This document shows, one piece after another, positions 16,547 through 25,259 of a stretch of 64,000 nucleotides of DNA. Positions within the stretch are counted from its first letter, which is position 1, and each line of letters opens with the position of its first letter. The position numbers and the translations under genes are program-made. Under the pieces are notes generated by a model. That model had not been told where the DNA came from. It searched no databases and saw only the letters and a program-made list of their open reading frames with translations. This stretch comes from Pseudomonadota bacterium (GTDB lineage: Bacteria; Pseudomonadota; Gammaproteobacteria; Steroidobacterales; Steroidobacteraceae): positions 53,591 to 117,590 of the forward strand of contig JAEYXD010000124.1 of the NCBI GenBank assembly GCA_023428645.1. Reading direction: 5' to 3'.

Positions 16547-17539
16547 ATGTCTGCCGATGACTCCCGCGTCCCACCCCTCGGCGTACCCGCGCCGGAGTGG
16601 GTGAGTCGCGCGCAATTCGAACAGCACCTCGCCCGTCTGCAGCGCGATGCACTCGATCCCAAGGCCGGGCTGTTCGGACCGCAATCGATGATGTGGCGCA
16701 TCGGCCGCTGTCATCTCGCGACCAGCCTCGGGTCGGGTCGCGCCTTGCTCCTGCAGATCGCACATCCGTGGGTCGCGCAAGGCGTCGAGCACCACTCTCA
16801 CACGCGCACGGATCCCATTGGCCGCGCGCGCCGCACGTTCACGAACGTCCTGTCCATGACCTTCGGCTCGCTCGATCAGGCGCTCGCCGCCGCTGCGCGC
16901 GTGCATGGCGTCCATACTCACATTCAAGGAGCGCTGGAATGCGCTGCTGGCGGTTTCGGGCACGGCTCCGCCTATCGGGCGAACGAGGCGCACGCGCTGC
17001 TTTGGGTTCACGCGACGTTGTGGGATACGGCGGTGCGCATGTACGAGCTCGTCGTGGAGCCGTTGAGCGACGCCGAAAAAGAGCGCTTCTACGCCGAGAC
17101 GAAGTCGTTCGCCTATCTGTTCGGCATCCCCGAGCGGCTGCTGCCGCCGACCTGGCCCGATTTCATCGCCTACAACGAACGCATGTGGGAAGGCGAGCAG
17201 CTCGCCATCACGCCGGCCGCGGCGGAGCTCACGCGGTTCTTGTTCAAGCCGCTCGCGCCGGGACTCGGGCCGCTGATGCGATCGCTGCGGCTCGTTACGG
17301 CAGCGACGCTGCCTGCGCGACTGCGCGATGCGTTCGAGCTGCCTTACGACGCCACGACCGCCGCGCGCTGCGACCGCATTGTCAGGCGTGTGCGGACGAT
17401 GCATCGTTCGTTCCCGGATCGCTTACGCTACAGTCCGACATATTTCGAAGCGCTCGCGCGCATCGCCGATCGCCGTAGCGATGTCTTCACCCGGCTCGCG
17501 ACGCGCGCCGCGCTCGGACGTTGGCGACTGGTTTCCTAG
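16547..17539 (+). CDS. MpaB/DUF2236-type (rubber-oxygenase-related) protein
   Basis: A 330-residue protein of the DUF2236 family, which includes latex-clearing rubber oxygenase and fungal MpaB. Family marks are FGPQSMMWRIG, the helix ALLLQIAHPWVAQGVEHHS, and DPIGRARRTF near 85-95. Several histidines could bind heme b as in Lcp. There is no signal peptide, so it is cytoplasmic. The substrate is unknown. The only upstream signal is a TATAGT hexamer six bases before the ATG, which suggests a leaderless mRNA. Confidence 0.82.
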   Translation: MSADDSRVPPLGVPAPEWVSRAQFEQHLARLQRDALDPKAGLFGPQSMMWRIGRCHLATSLGSGRALLLQIAHPWVAQGVEHHSHTRTDPIGRARRTFTNVLSMTFGSLDQALAAAARVHGVHTHIQGALECAAGGFGHGSAYRANEAHALLWVHATLWDTAVRMYELVVEPLSDAEKERFYAETKSFAYLFGIPERLLPPTWPDFIAYNERMWEGEQLAITPAAAELTRFLFKPLAPGLGPLMRSLRLVTAATLPARLRDAFELPYDATTAARCDRIVRRVRTMHRSFPDRLRYSPTYFEALARIADRRSDVFTRLATRAALGRWRLVS

Positions 17540-17603
17540 CCTGTCAGATCCTTTCCCCCGGGCAGCGTGGGGAGGTAGTGGCTCTCCATTCGGAGCATCG
17601 ACA

Positions 17604-17951
17604 TTGACGATCACGATCTACGGCATCAAGAACTGCGACACGATGAAGAAAGCGCGGACGTGGCTCGACGCCCGAGCCGTCGCCTATACGTTTCATGACT
17701 ACAAAACGGCCGGCATCGAGCGCGCGAAGCTGCTCGAGTGGTGCGAATCCGTCGGCTGGGAGCGGCTGCTGAATCGCAACGGCACGACCTTCCGCAAGCT
17801 GAGTGAAGCGGACCGCACCGGCTTGAACCAGACGAAGGCGATCGAGCTCATGCTCGCGCAACCCGCAATGATCAAACGTCCGGTCCTGGAACTCGGGCGG
17901 ACGCTGCTGGTCGGATTCAGTCCCGAAAGCTATGCGAAAGCATGGGGGTGA
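17604..17951 (+). CDS. ArsC/Spx-family YffB-like protein
   Basis: A 115-residue thioredoxin-fold protein. It opens with ITIYGIKNCDTMKKARTWL, the N-terminal motif of YffB-type ArsC relatives with a single Cys (NCDT), and ends with KRPVLELGRTLLVGF, the family's conserved KRP...G segment. These proteins are presumed glutathione-dependent thiol reductases; arsenate reduction is not implied. The start is TTG at 17604: CGGAG lies eight bases before it and there is no ATG at this point. Its last ten bases overlap the M1 peptidase start. Confidence 0.85.
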   Translation: MTITIYGIKNCDTMKKARTWLDARAVAYTFHDYKTAGIERAKLLEWCESVGWERLLNRNGTTFRKLSEADRTGLNQTKAIELMLAQPAMIKRPVLELGRTLLVGFSPESYAKAWG

Positions 17952-19825
17952 GAGTGAAGTCGAAGTGGCAATACGCGGCCCTCGCGGTCGCGGGCATGTG
18001 TATACAGCTGGTCGAGGCGGCGCCGGTGACTGACGCCCATTCCTACGCGAACACCGCGGATTTCAAGACCACGCACCTGGCGTTGGATCTGCGCGCCGAC
18101 TTCGACCGCAAGCGGCTCGTCGGCAACGCCGATCTCACCCTCGATCGTCTGCGTCGAGAGGCGCGGGAGATCGTGCTCGACACGCGTGCGCTCGACATCA
18201 AGAAAGTCGAGCTCATCGGTTCGCGGACGACGCCGTTGCCCTTCAAGCTGGGCGCCGTCGACAAGGTCCTGGGTGCACCGCTTTCCATCACCTTGCCGGC
18301 CCAGCTTCCCGAGCAGCCGCTCAAGGTGCGTGTGACGTACGAAACGTCGCCGGAAGCGAGCGGGCTGCAATGGCTGACGCCGGCGCAGACCGCCGGCAAG
18401 AAACAGCCGTTCCTGTTCACGCAGTCGCAGGCAATTCACGCCCGCAGCTGGATTCCGCTGCAAGACACGCCCTCGATCCGCATCACCTACGAAGCGCGCA
18501 TCCGCACACCGCCGCAGTTGCTAGCGGTCATGAGCGCCGCGAACGACCCGAACACGCCGCGCGATGGCGACTACAGCTTCGACATGCCGCAGCCGGTGCC
18601 GTCGTATCTGATCGCGTTGAGTGTCGGCGACTTCGCCTTCAAGGAGATCGGCCCGCGCACAGGCGTGTATGCCGAGCCCGCACAGTTGGACGCCGCCGTG
18701 AACGAATTCGCCGACACGGAAAAGATGCTGATCGCGTGCGAGAAACTGTTCGGGGCGTACCGATGGGGCCGTTACGACTTGCTGATCCTGCCGCCCAGCT
18801 TCATGTGGGGCGGCATGGAGAATCCGCGCTTGTCGTTCATCACGCCGACGGTCATTGCCGGCGACCGCAGCCTCGTGTCCTTGATCGCGCACGAGCTGGC
18901 GCATTCCTGGTCCGGCAATCTCGTGACGAACGCGAGTTGGGACAGCGTCTGGCTCAACGAGGGTTTCACGACGTATCTCGAACGCCGCATCATCGAAGCG
19001 CTGTACGGCCCCGATCGGCGCGCGATGGAAGACACGCTCGGCATGCAGTCGTTGCAGCGCGATCTCGCGGCCTTGAAACAGGCCGGTGACGACGATCTGA
19101 CGAAGCTGGCCGTCGATCTGAAAAGCCGTGACCCGGATGACGCCTTCAGCGATGTCGCCTACGAGAAGGGCCGCTTCTTCGTCGGTTTCCTGGAGTCGCG
19201 GCTCGGCCGTGAGAAGCTCGACGCGTTCCTGCGCGGCTACTTCGCGAAGTTCGCGTTTCAAAGCGCGACGACGGCGGACTTCCGCGCCTATTTGCAGGAG
19301 CACGTTCTCGACCAGCCGGACGCGAAGGTGACGCTCGCGGAGGTGAACGCGTGGATCGACCAGCCGGGCCTGCCAAGCACGGCCGTCATGCCGCAATCGG
19401 ACGCGTTCAAGATCGTCGATGCGGAGCGCGCGGAGTGGCTCGCGGGACGGAAGAAGGCGCAGGCGTTGCAGACCTCGGGCTGGACGACGCATCAGTGGCT
19501 GCACTTCCTCGACAACCTGCCGGCGACGACCTCGGCCGCGCAACTCGAAGAGCTGGACGCGGCCTTTCGCCTGACCGGCTCGACGAACAACGAGATCGCG
19601 CACAGTTGGCTCAAGAAGGCGATTCGCGCCGACTACGCGCCCGCGTATCCGCAGCTGGAGGCGTATCTCACGACGATCGGCCGCCGCAAGCTGGTGCGCG
19701 ATCTATACGAGGATCTGGCGAAGACGCCCGCCGGCAAGGCGCGAGCCCAGGCGATTTATCGCAAGGCGCGTCCGCTGTATCAGGTGCCGCTCGCCGAGCA
19801 GCTCGACGAGCTGCTCGAGAGCTGA
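17942..19825 (+). CDS. M1 family metallopeptidase (leukotriene A4 hydrolase-like aminopeptidase)
   Basis: A 627-residue exported zinc aminopeptidase. An N-terminal hydrophobic stretch (YAALAVAGMCIQLVEAA) is a signal peptide with likely cleavage near residue 26. The exopeptidase motif is WGGMENPR, and the zinc site is HELAH (317-321) with the third ligand E340. The C-terminal 200 residues are helical, as in the leukotriene A4 hydrolase branch. It probably trims peptides from the N-terminus in the periplasm. It overlaps yffB by ten bases and is convergent with the TonB receptor, with six bases between stops. Confidence 0.92.
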   Translation: MGVRVKSKWQYAALAVAGMCIQLVEAAPVTDAHSYANTADFKTTHLALDLRADFDRKRLVGNADLTLDRLRREAREIVLDTRALDIKKVELIGSRTTPLPFKLGAVDKVLGAPLSITLPAQLPEQPLKVRVTYETSPEASGLQWLTPAQTAGKKQPFLFTQSQAIHARSWIPLQDTPSIRITYEARIRTPPQLLAVMSAANDPNTPRDGDYSFDMPQPVPSYLIALSVGDFAFKEIGPRTGVYAEPAQLDAAVNEFADTEKMLIACEKLFGAYRWGRYDLLILPPSFMWGGMENPRLSFITPTVIAGDRSLVSLIAHELAHSWSGNLVTNASWDSVWLNEGFTTYLERRIIEALYGPDRRAMEDTLGMQSLQRDLAALKQAGDDDLTKLAVDLKSRDPDDAFSDVAYEKGRFFVGFLESRLGREKLDAFLRGYFAKFAFQSATTADFRAYLQEHVLDQPDAKVTLAEVNAWIDQPGLPSTAVMPQSDAFKIVDAERAEWLAGRKKAQALQTSGWTTHQWLHFLDNLPATTSAAQLEELDAAFRLTGSTNNEIAHSWLKKAIRADYAPAYPQLEAYLTTIGRRKLVRDLYEDLAKTPAGKARAQAIYRKARPLYQVPLAEQLDELLES

Positions 19826-19831
19826 GGCGTC

Positions 19832-21856
19832 CTACCACTGCGCACGCACGCCGACGTGCAACGATCGCCCCGGCAACGGGGCGATGTCCTTGAGCGGCGA
19901 TGTCGACAGCCGCGCATCGGCATCGAGCAGATTCGAGCCGCGCACGAACAAGAGCGCATGGTGTGCGCCGAACGCGAGCCGATAGCTCGCATCGATTTCG
20001 AGCAGCGTGTGACGATCGGTCGGCAGCTCGTTGGCGATCACATCGTTCTGCTCGAGCGAGCGGAACGCCTCCATGCCGACATGCCAGGGCCCGCTCTCGT
20101 AGTGGAGCCCGATGCCGATTCGCAGCGGCGGCATCTGCGGCAGGTTCTCGCCGTTGTCGAGCTTGCCACGAACGTAGTCCGACGCGAGCCGCAGCGATAG
20201 CTCGCGCGAGTCGCGCGCGAGCAGCGGCAGCGTCACTTCCGCCTCATAGCCGTAGAGCGTCGCGCCGCCTTGCAGGTAGGCGTACACCGGCAGCTCGTCC
20301 TCGCCATGTTCGCCGTGCTCGTGGTGTCCACCGTGAGCGACGTCGCCGGTCGGGCTCAGGTAGATGAAGTTCTCATAGTCGTTGTAGAACGCACTCACGC
20401 TCCAATTCACTCGCCCGCCGTGCTGGCGCAATGCCACGTCGGCGGTGAATGCCGTCTCCTTGTCGAGCGACGCGTCGCCGATCTCGACGCGCTGCGAGGC
20501 GACGTGCGGCCCATCCGCGAACAATTCCGCCGCCTGGGGATGACGCTGGGTGCGGGTGAGATTCACCGCGAGCGCGCGCTCATCGGATAGCTTGAACACG
20601 AATCCCGTCGACAGGCTCAGGGCGGTGTCGCGATAGGTGGGCGCATCGGCGCTCGGTTCGAGCGTTTGCCGCTCGGCCCGCGCGCCCAGCTCGAGCGTCC
20701 AGTGCTCGGTGTGACGCTCCTCGAACGCGAAGATCGCGAGCGAGCGATTGCGCGACGGCGGCACGAACGCTTCCTCGCCGATCGCGACGAAATCCGTATC
20801 GACATACTGGGCGCCAAGCGTGCCGCGCCAGTCGTCCGTCCAATGATGATCGGCGGCGATCCGCAGTTCGTGGGCGGTTTGCTCGAAGAGCGTGCCGGGA
20901 ACGGCCGGCGCTTCGAACTCGGTGTGCGTGTAGTCGTTGTAAGCGGCCGTCGCGCGGAGTACGTCGAGCCATGCGCCCGCGGCATTCCATTCGCCGCGGA
21001 CATCGAATCGATCTTGCTGCATGTCGATGAACGCGGTCTCTTCGAACGGAATGCCGTACGTCGATTCGTAACGGCTCCAAGCGAGACCCGCGAAGCCGCT
21101 GTCGCCGACGAGCGAGGCGCCGAGGGCGCCGCCGCGCGAATCGCTCGCGGAATTGAGCATCCGGCCGCGCACCGGGCTCGCATCCGCGCCGAGGCGCTCG
21201 CGCAGTTCGCGCGATTGCGCGAACGAGGGGATGTGCACGTCTTGGGTGGTGCGGTCGAACGCATCCGCGTGCAGTGCAATCGCCCCGACGGCGCCTTCCG
21301 CCGCAACCGCCGCCGTGCGTTCTTTGCTCGCCGTGTCGCCACGCAATTCGACCGCGCCGGTGGCGCGCTCAGGCCGCGTCCTCGGAACGCGTGCGGTAAC
21401 GACGTTGATGAGCCCGCCCGCAGCACCGCTGCCGTACAGCAGGGCAGCCGGGCCCTTGATCACTTCGATCTGGCGCGCGGCGACGGACTCGATGCTCACC
21501 GCGTGATCCTGGCTCAAGCTCGAGACGTCGAGCGCGGCGGCGCCGTCCTGCAGGACTTGCACGCGATAGCCCCCCAGACCGCGCACGACCGGCTGGCTCG
21601 CGCTCGGGCCGAAGTAGGTCGAGCTGATGCCAAGCTCGCCGGCGAGTGTTTCGCCGAGGCTCGCGGCAATCTTGCGCCGTAAGTCGTCGCCGGCGACGAC
21701 CGTCGTCGGCTGCGCGACTTCCAACGGATTTTCACGCAGGGCGGAAGAGGTGACGACGATTTCCTCGACGCGCGTTTCTTGCGCGAGCGCGGCCAGGGGA
21801 ATGCAATGTGTGAGCGCGCCTGCCACGGCGAGACGCGCGAGCGATGGTCTGAACAT
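19832..21856 (-). CDS. TonB-dependent outer-membrane receptor, ZnuD-like
   Basis: A 674-residue receptor: signal peptide (LAVAGALTHCIPLAALA), a TonB box region (RVEEIVVTSS), a plug domain (about 45-160, with VRGLGGYRVQVLQDG and IEVIKGPAALLYGSGAAGG) and a 22-strand barrel ending in an aromatic residue (W). An extracellular loop contains a His/Glu cluster, GGHHEHGEHGEDE, as in ZnuD zinc receptors, which capture Zn2+ through such loops. It is therefore probably a zinc importer. The small Cys/His protein gene lies 63 bases upstream on the same strand. A Zur box was sought and not found. Confidence 0.87.
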   Translation of the reverse strand: MFRPSLARLAVAGALTHCIPLAALAQETRVEEIVVTSSALRENPLEVAQPTTVVAGDDLRRKIAASLGETLAGELGISSTYFGPSASQPVVRGLGGYRVQVLQDGAAALDVSSLSQDHAVSIESVAARQIEVIKGPAALLYGSGAAGGLINVVTARVPRTRPERATGAVELRGDTASKERTAAVAAEGAVGAIALHADAFDRTTQDVHIPSFAQSRELRERLGADASPVRGRMLNSASDSRGGALGASLVGDSGFAGLAWSRYESTYGIPFEETAFIDMQQDRFDVRGEWNAAGAWLDVLRATAAYNDYTHTEFEAPAVPGTLFEQTAHELRIAADHHWTDDWRGTLGAQYVDTDFVAIGEEAFVPPSRNRSLAIFAFEERHTEHWTLELGARAERQTLEPSADAPTYRDTALSLSTGFVFKLSDERALAVNLTRTQRHPQAAELFADGPHVASQRVEIGDASLDKETAFTADVALRQHGGRVNWSVSAFYNDYENFIYLSPTGDVAHGGHHEHGEHGEDELPVYAYLQGGATLYGYEAEVTLPLLARDSRELSLRLASDYVRGKLDNGENLPQMPPLRIGIGLHYESGPWHVGMEAFRSLEQNDVIANELPTDRHTLLEIDASYRLAFGAHHALLFVRGSNLLDADARLSTSPLKDIAPLPGRSLHVGVRAQW

Positions 21857-21919
21857 GTTCGAGTTCCAAGGACAAGCCCAATGAGTGCGATCGCGTTCGC
21901 GATCGCATCGTGCGGTGGG

Positions 21920-22255
21920 TCAACGAAAACCCGCGGGATCGATGTCGAGGAACTCGGGAGGGCCGCGCGGCTGGCTCGGGGAAAACAGCCGCGGGAGTGC
22001 GGCAGACGTGATCGTGAAGGCAACGTCGAAATGATCGACGTGCCGCATGAGCACGGGCAGAGGGTGAGCGGGCGCTGGGGCGAGACCGCCGACGCAATGG
22101 CTGCAAGCGATGTCGAGCAGCGCGCTTGCGGGCGTCAGTGGATCGTGCCGATGCGATGCGTGCGCGATCGCATGAGCGCCGAACGCAAGCACGAGACCGA
22201 CGAGCAGGGCCCGCGGCCAGTGCCGTAGTGTTCGGACTCGATGGAAAAAGCGCAT
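21920..22255 (-). CDS. Small exported Cys/His protein (DUF2946-like)
   Basis: A 111-residue protein with a basic N-terminus and a hydrophobic segment (ALLVGLVLAFGAHAIAHA) that is a signal peptide or anchor. The rest holds HASHRHD, a CSHC motif near 52-55 and HVDHFD, so many possible metal ligands. Size and layout resemble DUF2946 proteins, which often sit beside metal-linked TonB receptors. It precedes the ZnuD-like receptor by 63 bases on the same strand, suggesting one operon and a metal-related job. No Shine-Dalgarno is visible at the ATG. Confidence 0.6.
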   Translation of the reverse strand: MRFFHRVRTLRHWPRALLVGLVLAFGAHAIAHASHRHDPLTPASALLDIACSHCVGGLAPAPAHPLPVLMRHVDHFDVAFTITSAALPRLFSPSQPRGPPEFLDIDPAGFR

Positions 22256-22389
22256 GGGGCGAGACGTCCTGTTGCCGAGAGGCTACGGGCCCGGCCGTGT
22301 TGCTGTAAAGCACCCGACCGCCGGCGGGCACATCGGGCCCCACGCCGTCAGCTTCCCGGCGGCCGGGGCAATGGGCCATAATCCCCCGC

Positions 22390-22403
22390 ATCACGATGGT
22401 GAT
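22390..22403. promoter_or_regulatory. Short palindrome in the divergent holA upstream region
   Basis: ATCAC-GATG-GTGAT (22390-22403) is a perfect 5-bp inverted repeat in the 198-base region between the divergent small Cys/His protein gene and holA. It could be an operator half-site pair, but its short length makes chance likely. Confidence 0.25.
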
Positions 22404-22453
22404 ACTCGCCCGCCCGCACCGTTCCTTCGCTTGTCACGAGCAGTAGACGAAGA

Positions 22454-23476
22454 GTGAAAATTCCCGGCGATAGCCTTCCGCCTCAACTCGCGCGCGGTCT
22501 GAGCTCCATTTATCTCGTCGCAGGCGATGAGCCGTTGCTCGTCAACGAGGCCGCGGACGCCATTCGCGCGCGGGCCCGCGCCGACGGGTTCACCGAGCGC
22601 GACCTGCACGTCGTCGAGCGCGGGTTCGATTGGCAGGCGTTGCTCGCGGACAGCCGGGCGATGTCACTGTTCGCCCAGCGCAAGATCATCGAGATTCGCA
22701 TGACGAACCCGACGCCCGGCGACCAGGGAGCGGCGGCGATCATCGAGCTCGCGACGCAGCCTTCGCCCGACAACGTCGTCCTGATCGTCACCGGAAAAAT
22801 GGATGGCCGCGTGCAGAGCTCGAAATGGGTGAGCGCGATCGAAAAGCAGGGCGTCGTCGTGCAAGTGTGGCCGCTCGAGTTGCCGCGTTTGCCGGCCTGG
22901 ATTCGCGACCGTCTTGCTCGTCACAAGCTCATGGCCGATAGCGCCGCCGCGGGGCTGTTGGCGGAGCGCGTCGAAGGCAATCTGTTGGCCGCGCATCAGG
23001 AAGTCGAAAAGCTCGCCTTGCTGTTGCCGCCCGGACCGGTGACGGCGGACGTCATCCTGGAAGCGGTCGCGGACAGCGCACGCTACGATGTGTTGCAGCT
23101 CGGCGAAGCCGCGATGCGCGGGGCGACCGTGCGCGCGCTGCGCATCCTGGAAGGGCTGCGCGGCGAGGGCATCGATGCGGTGCTCGTGCTCTGGGCGGTG
23201 AACAAGGATCTGCAGTGGGTCGCGCGCGCGCAATATTTGATGTCGCGCGGGCAGAGCGCGGAGGCGGCGATGAACGCGATCTACGTGTGGCGGCCGCGCC
23301 AGGCGGCGATGAAGCAAGCGCTCGGCCGGCTGAAGCCGCGCATGGTGCGTCAGTTGATCATCGATGCCGAGCGCGTCGACCGTTCGATCAAGGGCGCGGC
23401 GAATTTCGACCCCTGGGTCGAGCTGGAAGGCCTGGTCGCGCGCATGGCGGGTGTGCCGCTGCCGCGAGCCGCATGA
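22454..23476 (+). CDS. holA: DNA polymerase III subunit delta
   Basis: A 340-residue clamp-loader subunit that opens the beta sliding clamp. The N-terminal domain carries SIYLVAGDEPLLVNEAADAI, followed by VVERGFDWQALL and the beta-interacting SLFAQRKIIEIR segment near 73-84; the AAA-like middle has VVLIVTGKMD, and the C-terminal domain has YDVLQLGEAA and RALRILEGLRGEG. Length is normal (E. coli 343). The start is GTG. In most relatives lptE lies directly upstream; here it is replaced by a divergent gene. nadD follows 22 bases downstream. Confidence 0.95.
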   Translation: MKIPGDSLPPQLARGLSSIYLVAGDEPLLVNEAADAIRARARADGFTERDLHVVERGFDWQALLADSRAMSLFAQRKIIEIRMTNPTPGDQGAAAIIELATQPSPDNVVLIVTGKMDGRVQSSKWVSAIEKQGVVVQVWPLELPRLPAWIRDRLARHKLMADSAAAGLLAERVEGNLLAAHQEVEKLALLLPPGPVTADVILEAVADSARYDVLQLGEAAMRGATVRALRILEGLRGEGIDAVLVLWAVNKDLQWVARAQYLMSRGQSAEAAMNAIYVWRPRQAAMKQALGRLKPRMVRQLIIDAERVDRSIKGAANFDPWVELEGLVARMAGVPLPRAA

Positions 23477-23498
23477 TGACCGCGAGCTCACGTCTCTC

Positions 23499-24140
23499 AT
23501 GAATCCCATTGGCATTTTCGGCGGTACGTTCGACCCGATTCACTTCGGCCACCTGCGCACGGCATTCGAATTGCTGCAGGCGCTGCGGCTGAGCGAAATG
23601 CGCTTCATGCCCGCGGGCAATCCGCCGCATCGGGAGACGACGATCGCGAACGCCGAGCAGCGTCTCGCGATGGTCACGGCGGCGACGCAGGATCAGCCCG
23701 GGTTCGTCGTCGACGATCGCGAGATCCGCCGCGCGGGGCTGTCCTATTCGGTGGATACCATGCGGACGCTTCGTACTGATTTTCCGGATCGCTCGCTGTG
23801 CCTGATCGTCGGCATGGATGCCTTTCTGGGCTTGCCAAAATGGCATCAGTGGCGTGAACTGCTGGAGCTTGCTCATCTGGTCGTGGCGCATCGTCCGGGA
23901 TGGCGCGCGCCGAGCATGGGGCCATTGGGCGAGCTGCTCGTCGATCGCGGCACGGGTCGCATCGGCGATCTGCACGAGTCGCGAGCCGGTTGCATTTACA
24001 TTCATGCGGTGACGCAACTTGAGATCTCGTCCACCGAAGTGCGCAAGCTCATCGCCGCGGGCCGCGACCCGCGCTATCTCATGCCGGACCGCGTGCGCGA
24101 CATCATCGAACAAACCGGCTGCTACAAGCGCAAGAGCTGA
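23499..24140 (+). CDS. nadD: Nicotinate-nucleotide adenylyltransferase
   Basis: A 213-residue enzyme that makes deamido-NAD from nicotinate mononucleotide and ATP. The nucleotidyltransferase motif GGTFDPIHFGHL (about 8-19) and the C-terminal ISSTEVRKLI motif are both intact, and the middle shows IVGMDAFLGLPKWHQW, typical of bacterial NadD. It is in the usual holA-nadD-rsfS order and is probably on the holA transcript. No strong Shine-Dalgarno precedes the ATG. Confidence 0.95.
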   Translation: MNPIGIFGGTFDPIHFGHLRTAFELLQALRLSEMRFMPAGNPPHRETTIANAEQRLAMVTAATQDQPGFVVDDREIRRAGLSYSVDTMRTLRTDFPDRSLCLIVGMDAFLGLPKWHQWRELLELAHLVVAHRPGWRAPSMGPLGELLVDRGTGRIGDLHESRAGCIYIHAVTQLEISSTEVRKLIAAGRDPRYLMPDRVRDIIEQTGCYKRKS

Positions 24141-24213
24141 CCTCACGTGAATCCGTTGGCTGTTCCGCCGCTCCACGCACGACGCCTTCTCCTGATTTCC
24201 TTACGAGGTATGC

Positions 24214-24756
24214 ATGGCTGAAAAACGCGCGAAGACCGCTCGCTCCAAATCCACCGCCGCCAAGAAGACCAGCGCCAAGACGAGCCGCGCTTCGACCGCC
24301 AAGCGCCGCACGCCTGCGAAGAAGGCGGCCAAGAAAGCGAACAAGAAAGTCGCCGCGCTGCCGCGCAAGCAGCCGGGCGCTGCCGCCGCGTCGCGGAAGC
24401 CGCCGGCCGAGGGCGTCGTCGACGTCGTCGAACGCGCGCTCGCGGACATCAAAGCGGTGAACGTGCGGGTGCTCGACGTGCGCAAGCTGACGGACATCGC
24501 CGATACGCTCGTCATCGCGAGCGGCAATTCCGATCGTCACGTGCGCTCGATCGCGGACCGCGTCGTCGAGTTCTCGAAAAAGGCCGGGTTCCGGCCGATG
24601 GGCGTCGAAGGCGAGCGCGATGGCGAGTGGGTGCTCGTCGATCTGCAAGACGTGATCGTGCACATCATGCTGCCGCGAGTGCGGGAGTTCTATCGCCTGG
24701 AGAGCCTGTGGGACGTGAGCGCGGCCCGGCGCGAAGCGGCCGCCGGAGGCGAGTGA
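24214..24756 (+). CDS. rsfS: Ribosome silencing factor RsfS with a basic N-terminal extension
   Basis: The C-terminal 115 residues are standard RsfS (VVERALADIKAVNVRVLDVR, TLVIASGNSDRHVRSIAD, GEWVLVDLQDVIVHIM), which binds uL14 on the 50S subunit and blocks subunit joining in starvation. Ahead of it are about 65 residues rich in Lys, Ala, Ser and Thr with AKK/KKA repeats like a histone H1 tail. E. coli RsfS is only 105 residues. GAGG lies just before the ATG at 24214, so the extension seems to be translated. It may bind rRNA or DNA; that is inference. Confidence 0.93.
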   Translation: MAEKRAKTARSKSTAAKKTSAKTSRASTAKRRTPAKKAAKKANKKVAALPRKQPGAAAASRKPPAEGVVDVVERALADIKAVNVRVLDVRKLTDIADTLVIASGNSDRHVRSIADRVVEFSKKAGFRPMGVEGERDGEWVLVDLQDVIVHIMLPRVREFYRLESLWDVSAARREAAAGGE

Positions 24757-24774
24757 CGGGACGGGCCGCCCAGC

Positions 24775-25242
24775 ATGCGTTTGCTGCTCTTGGCCGCCGG
24801 CACTCGGCTGACGTCGTGGGTCAATGCCGGTTATGAGGAATACGCGCAACGCTTGACCGGCGAATACAAGCTCGAGCTGAAGGAGATCGCGCTCGGGCAA
24901 CGCACGAGCGGCGATACGAAACAGGCGATGACCAAGGAAGGCGAGAAGATGCTGGCGGCGATGCCGGCGAGCGCGTATGTCGTCGCGCTGCAAGTCGGCG
25001 GGAAGTCGCTGTCGAGCGAGCAACTCGCGGCCTTTCTGCAGGCGCGTGCGAACGACGGACGCGATGTCGTGTTTTGCATCGGCGGACCGGAGGGGCTCGC
25101 GCCCGCGGTCGATGCCCGCGCGAATTTCAAATGGTCGCTGTCGGCGCTGACGCTGCCCCACGCACTCGCTCGCGTGATGGTGGCGGAGGCGTTGTACCGC
25201 GGCGTGAGTATCTTGAAAGGCCACCCGTACCATCGCGCCTAG
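24775..25242 (+). CDS. rlmH: 23S rRNA pseudouridine(1915) N3-methyltransferase
   Basis: A 155-residue SPOUT methyltransferase. The trefoil-knot SAM site is shown by FCIGGPEGLAP near 100-110 and the C-terminal LTLPHALARVMVAEALYRG with the final GHPYHRA. Length equals E. coli RlmH (155). It methylates pseudouridine 1915 in helix 69 of 23S rRNA. It follows rsfS by 18 bases, as in most Proteobacteria. Unlike the usual order, the next gene is a convergent protein kinase, not mrdA or maf. Confidence 0.96.
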   Translation: MRLLLLAAGTRLTSWVNAGYEEYAQRLTGEYKLELKEIALGQRTSGDTKQAMTKEGEKMLAAMPASAYVVALQVGGKSLSSEQLAAFLQARANDGRDVVFCIGGPEGLAPAVDARANFKWSLSALTLPHALARVMVAEALYRGVSILKGHPYHRA

Positions 25243-25259
25243 CGCCGTGGCTGCACGGG

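Noticed and set aside
17604..17951. Assigning arsenate reductase (arsC) activity
   Set aside because: The YffB-type motif with one Cys and no ars genes nearby argues against arsenic detoxification.
22256..22453. Cobalamin riboswitch or Zur box before the TonB receptor operon
   Set aside because: No B12-box-like GCCACTG core and no GTTATAAC-type Zur palindrome were found on either strand.
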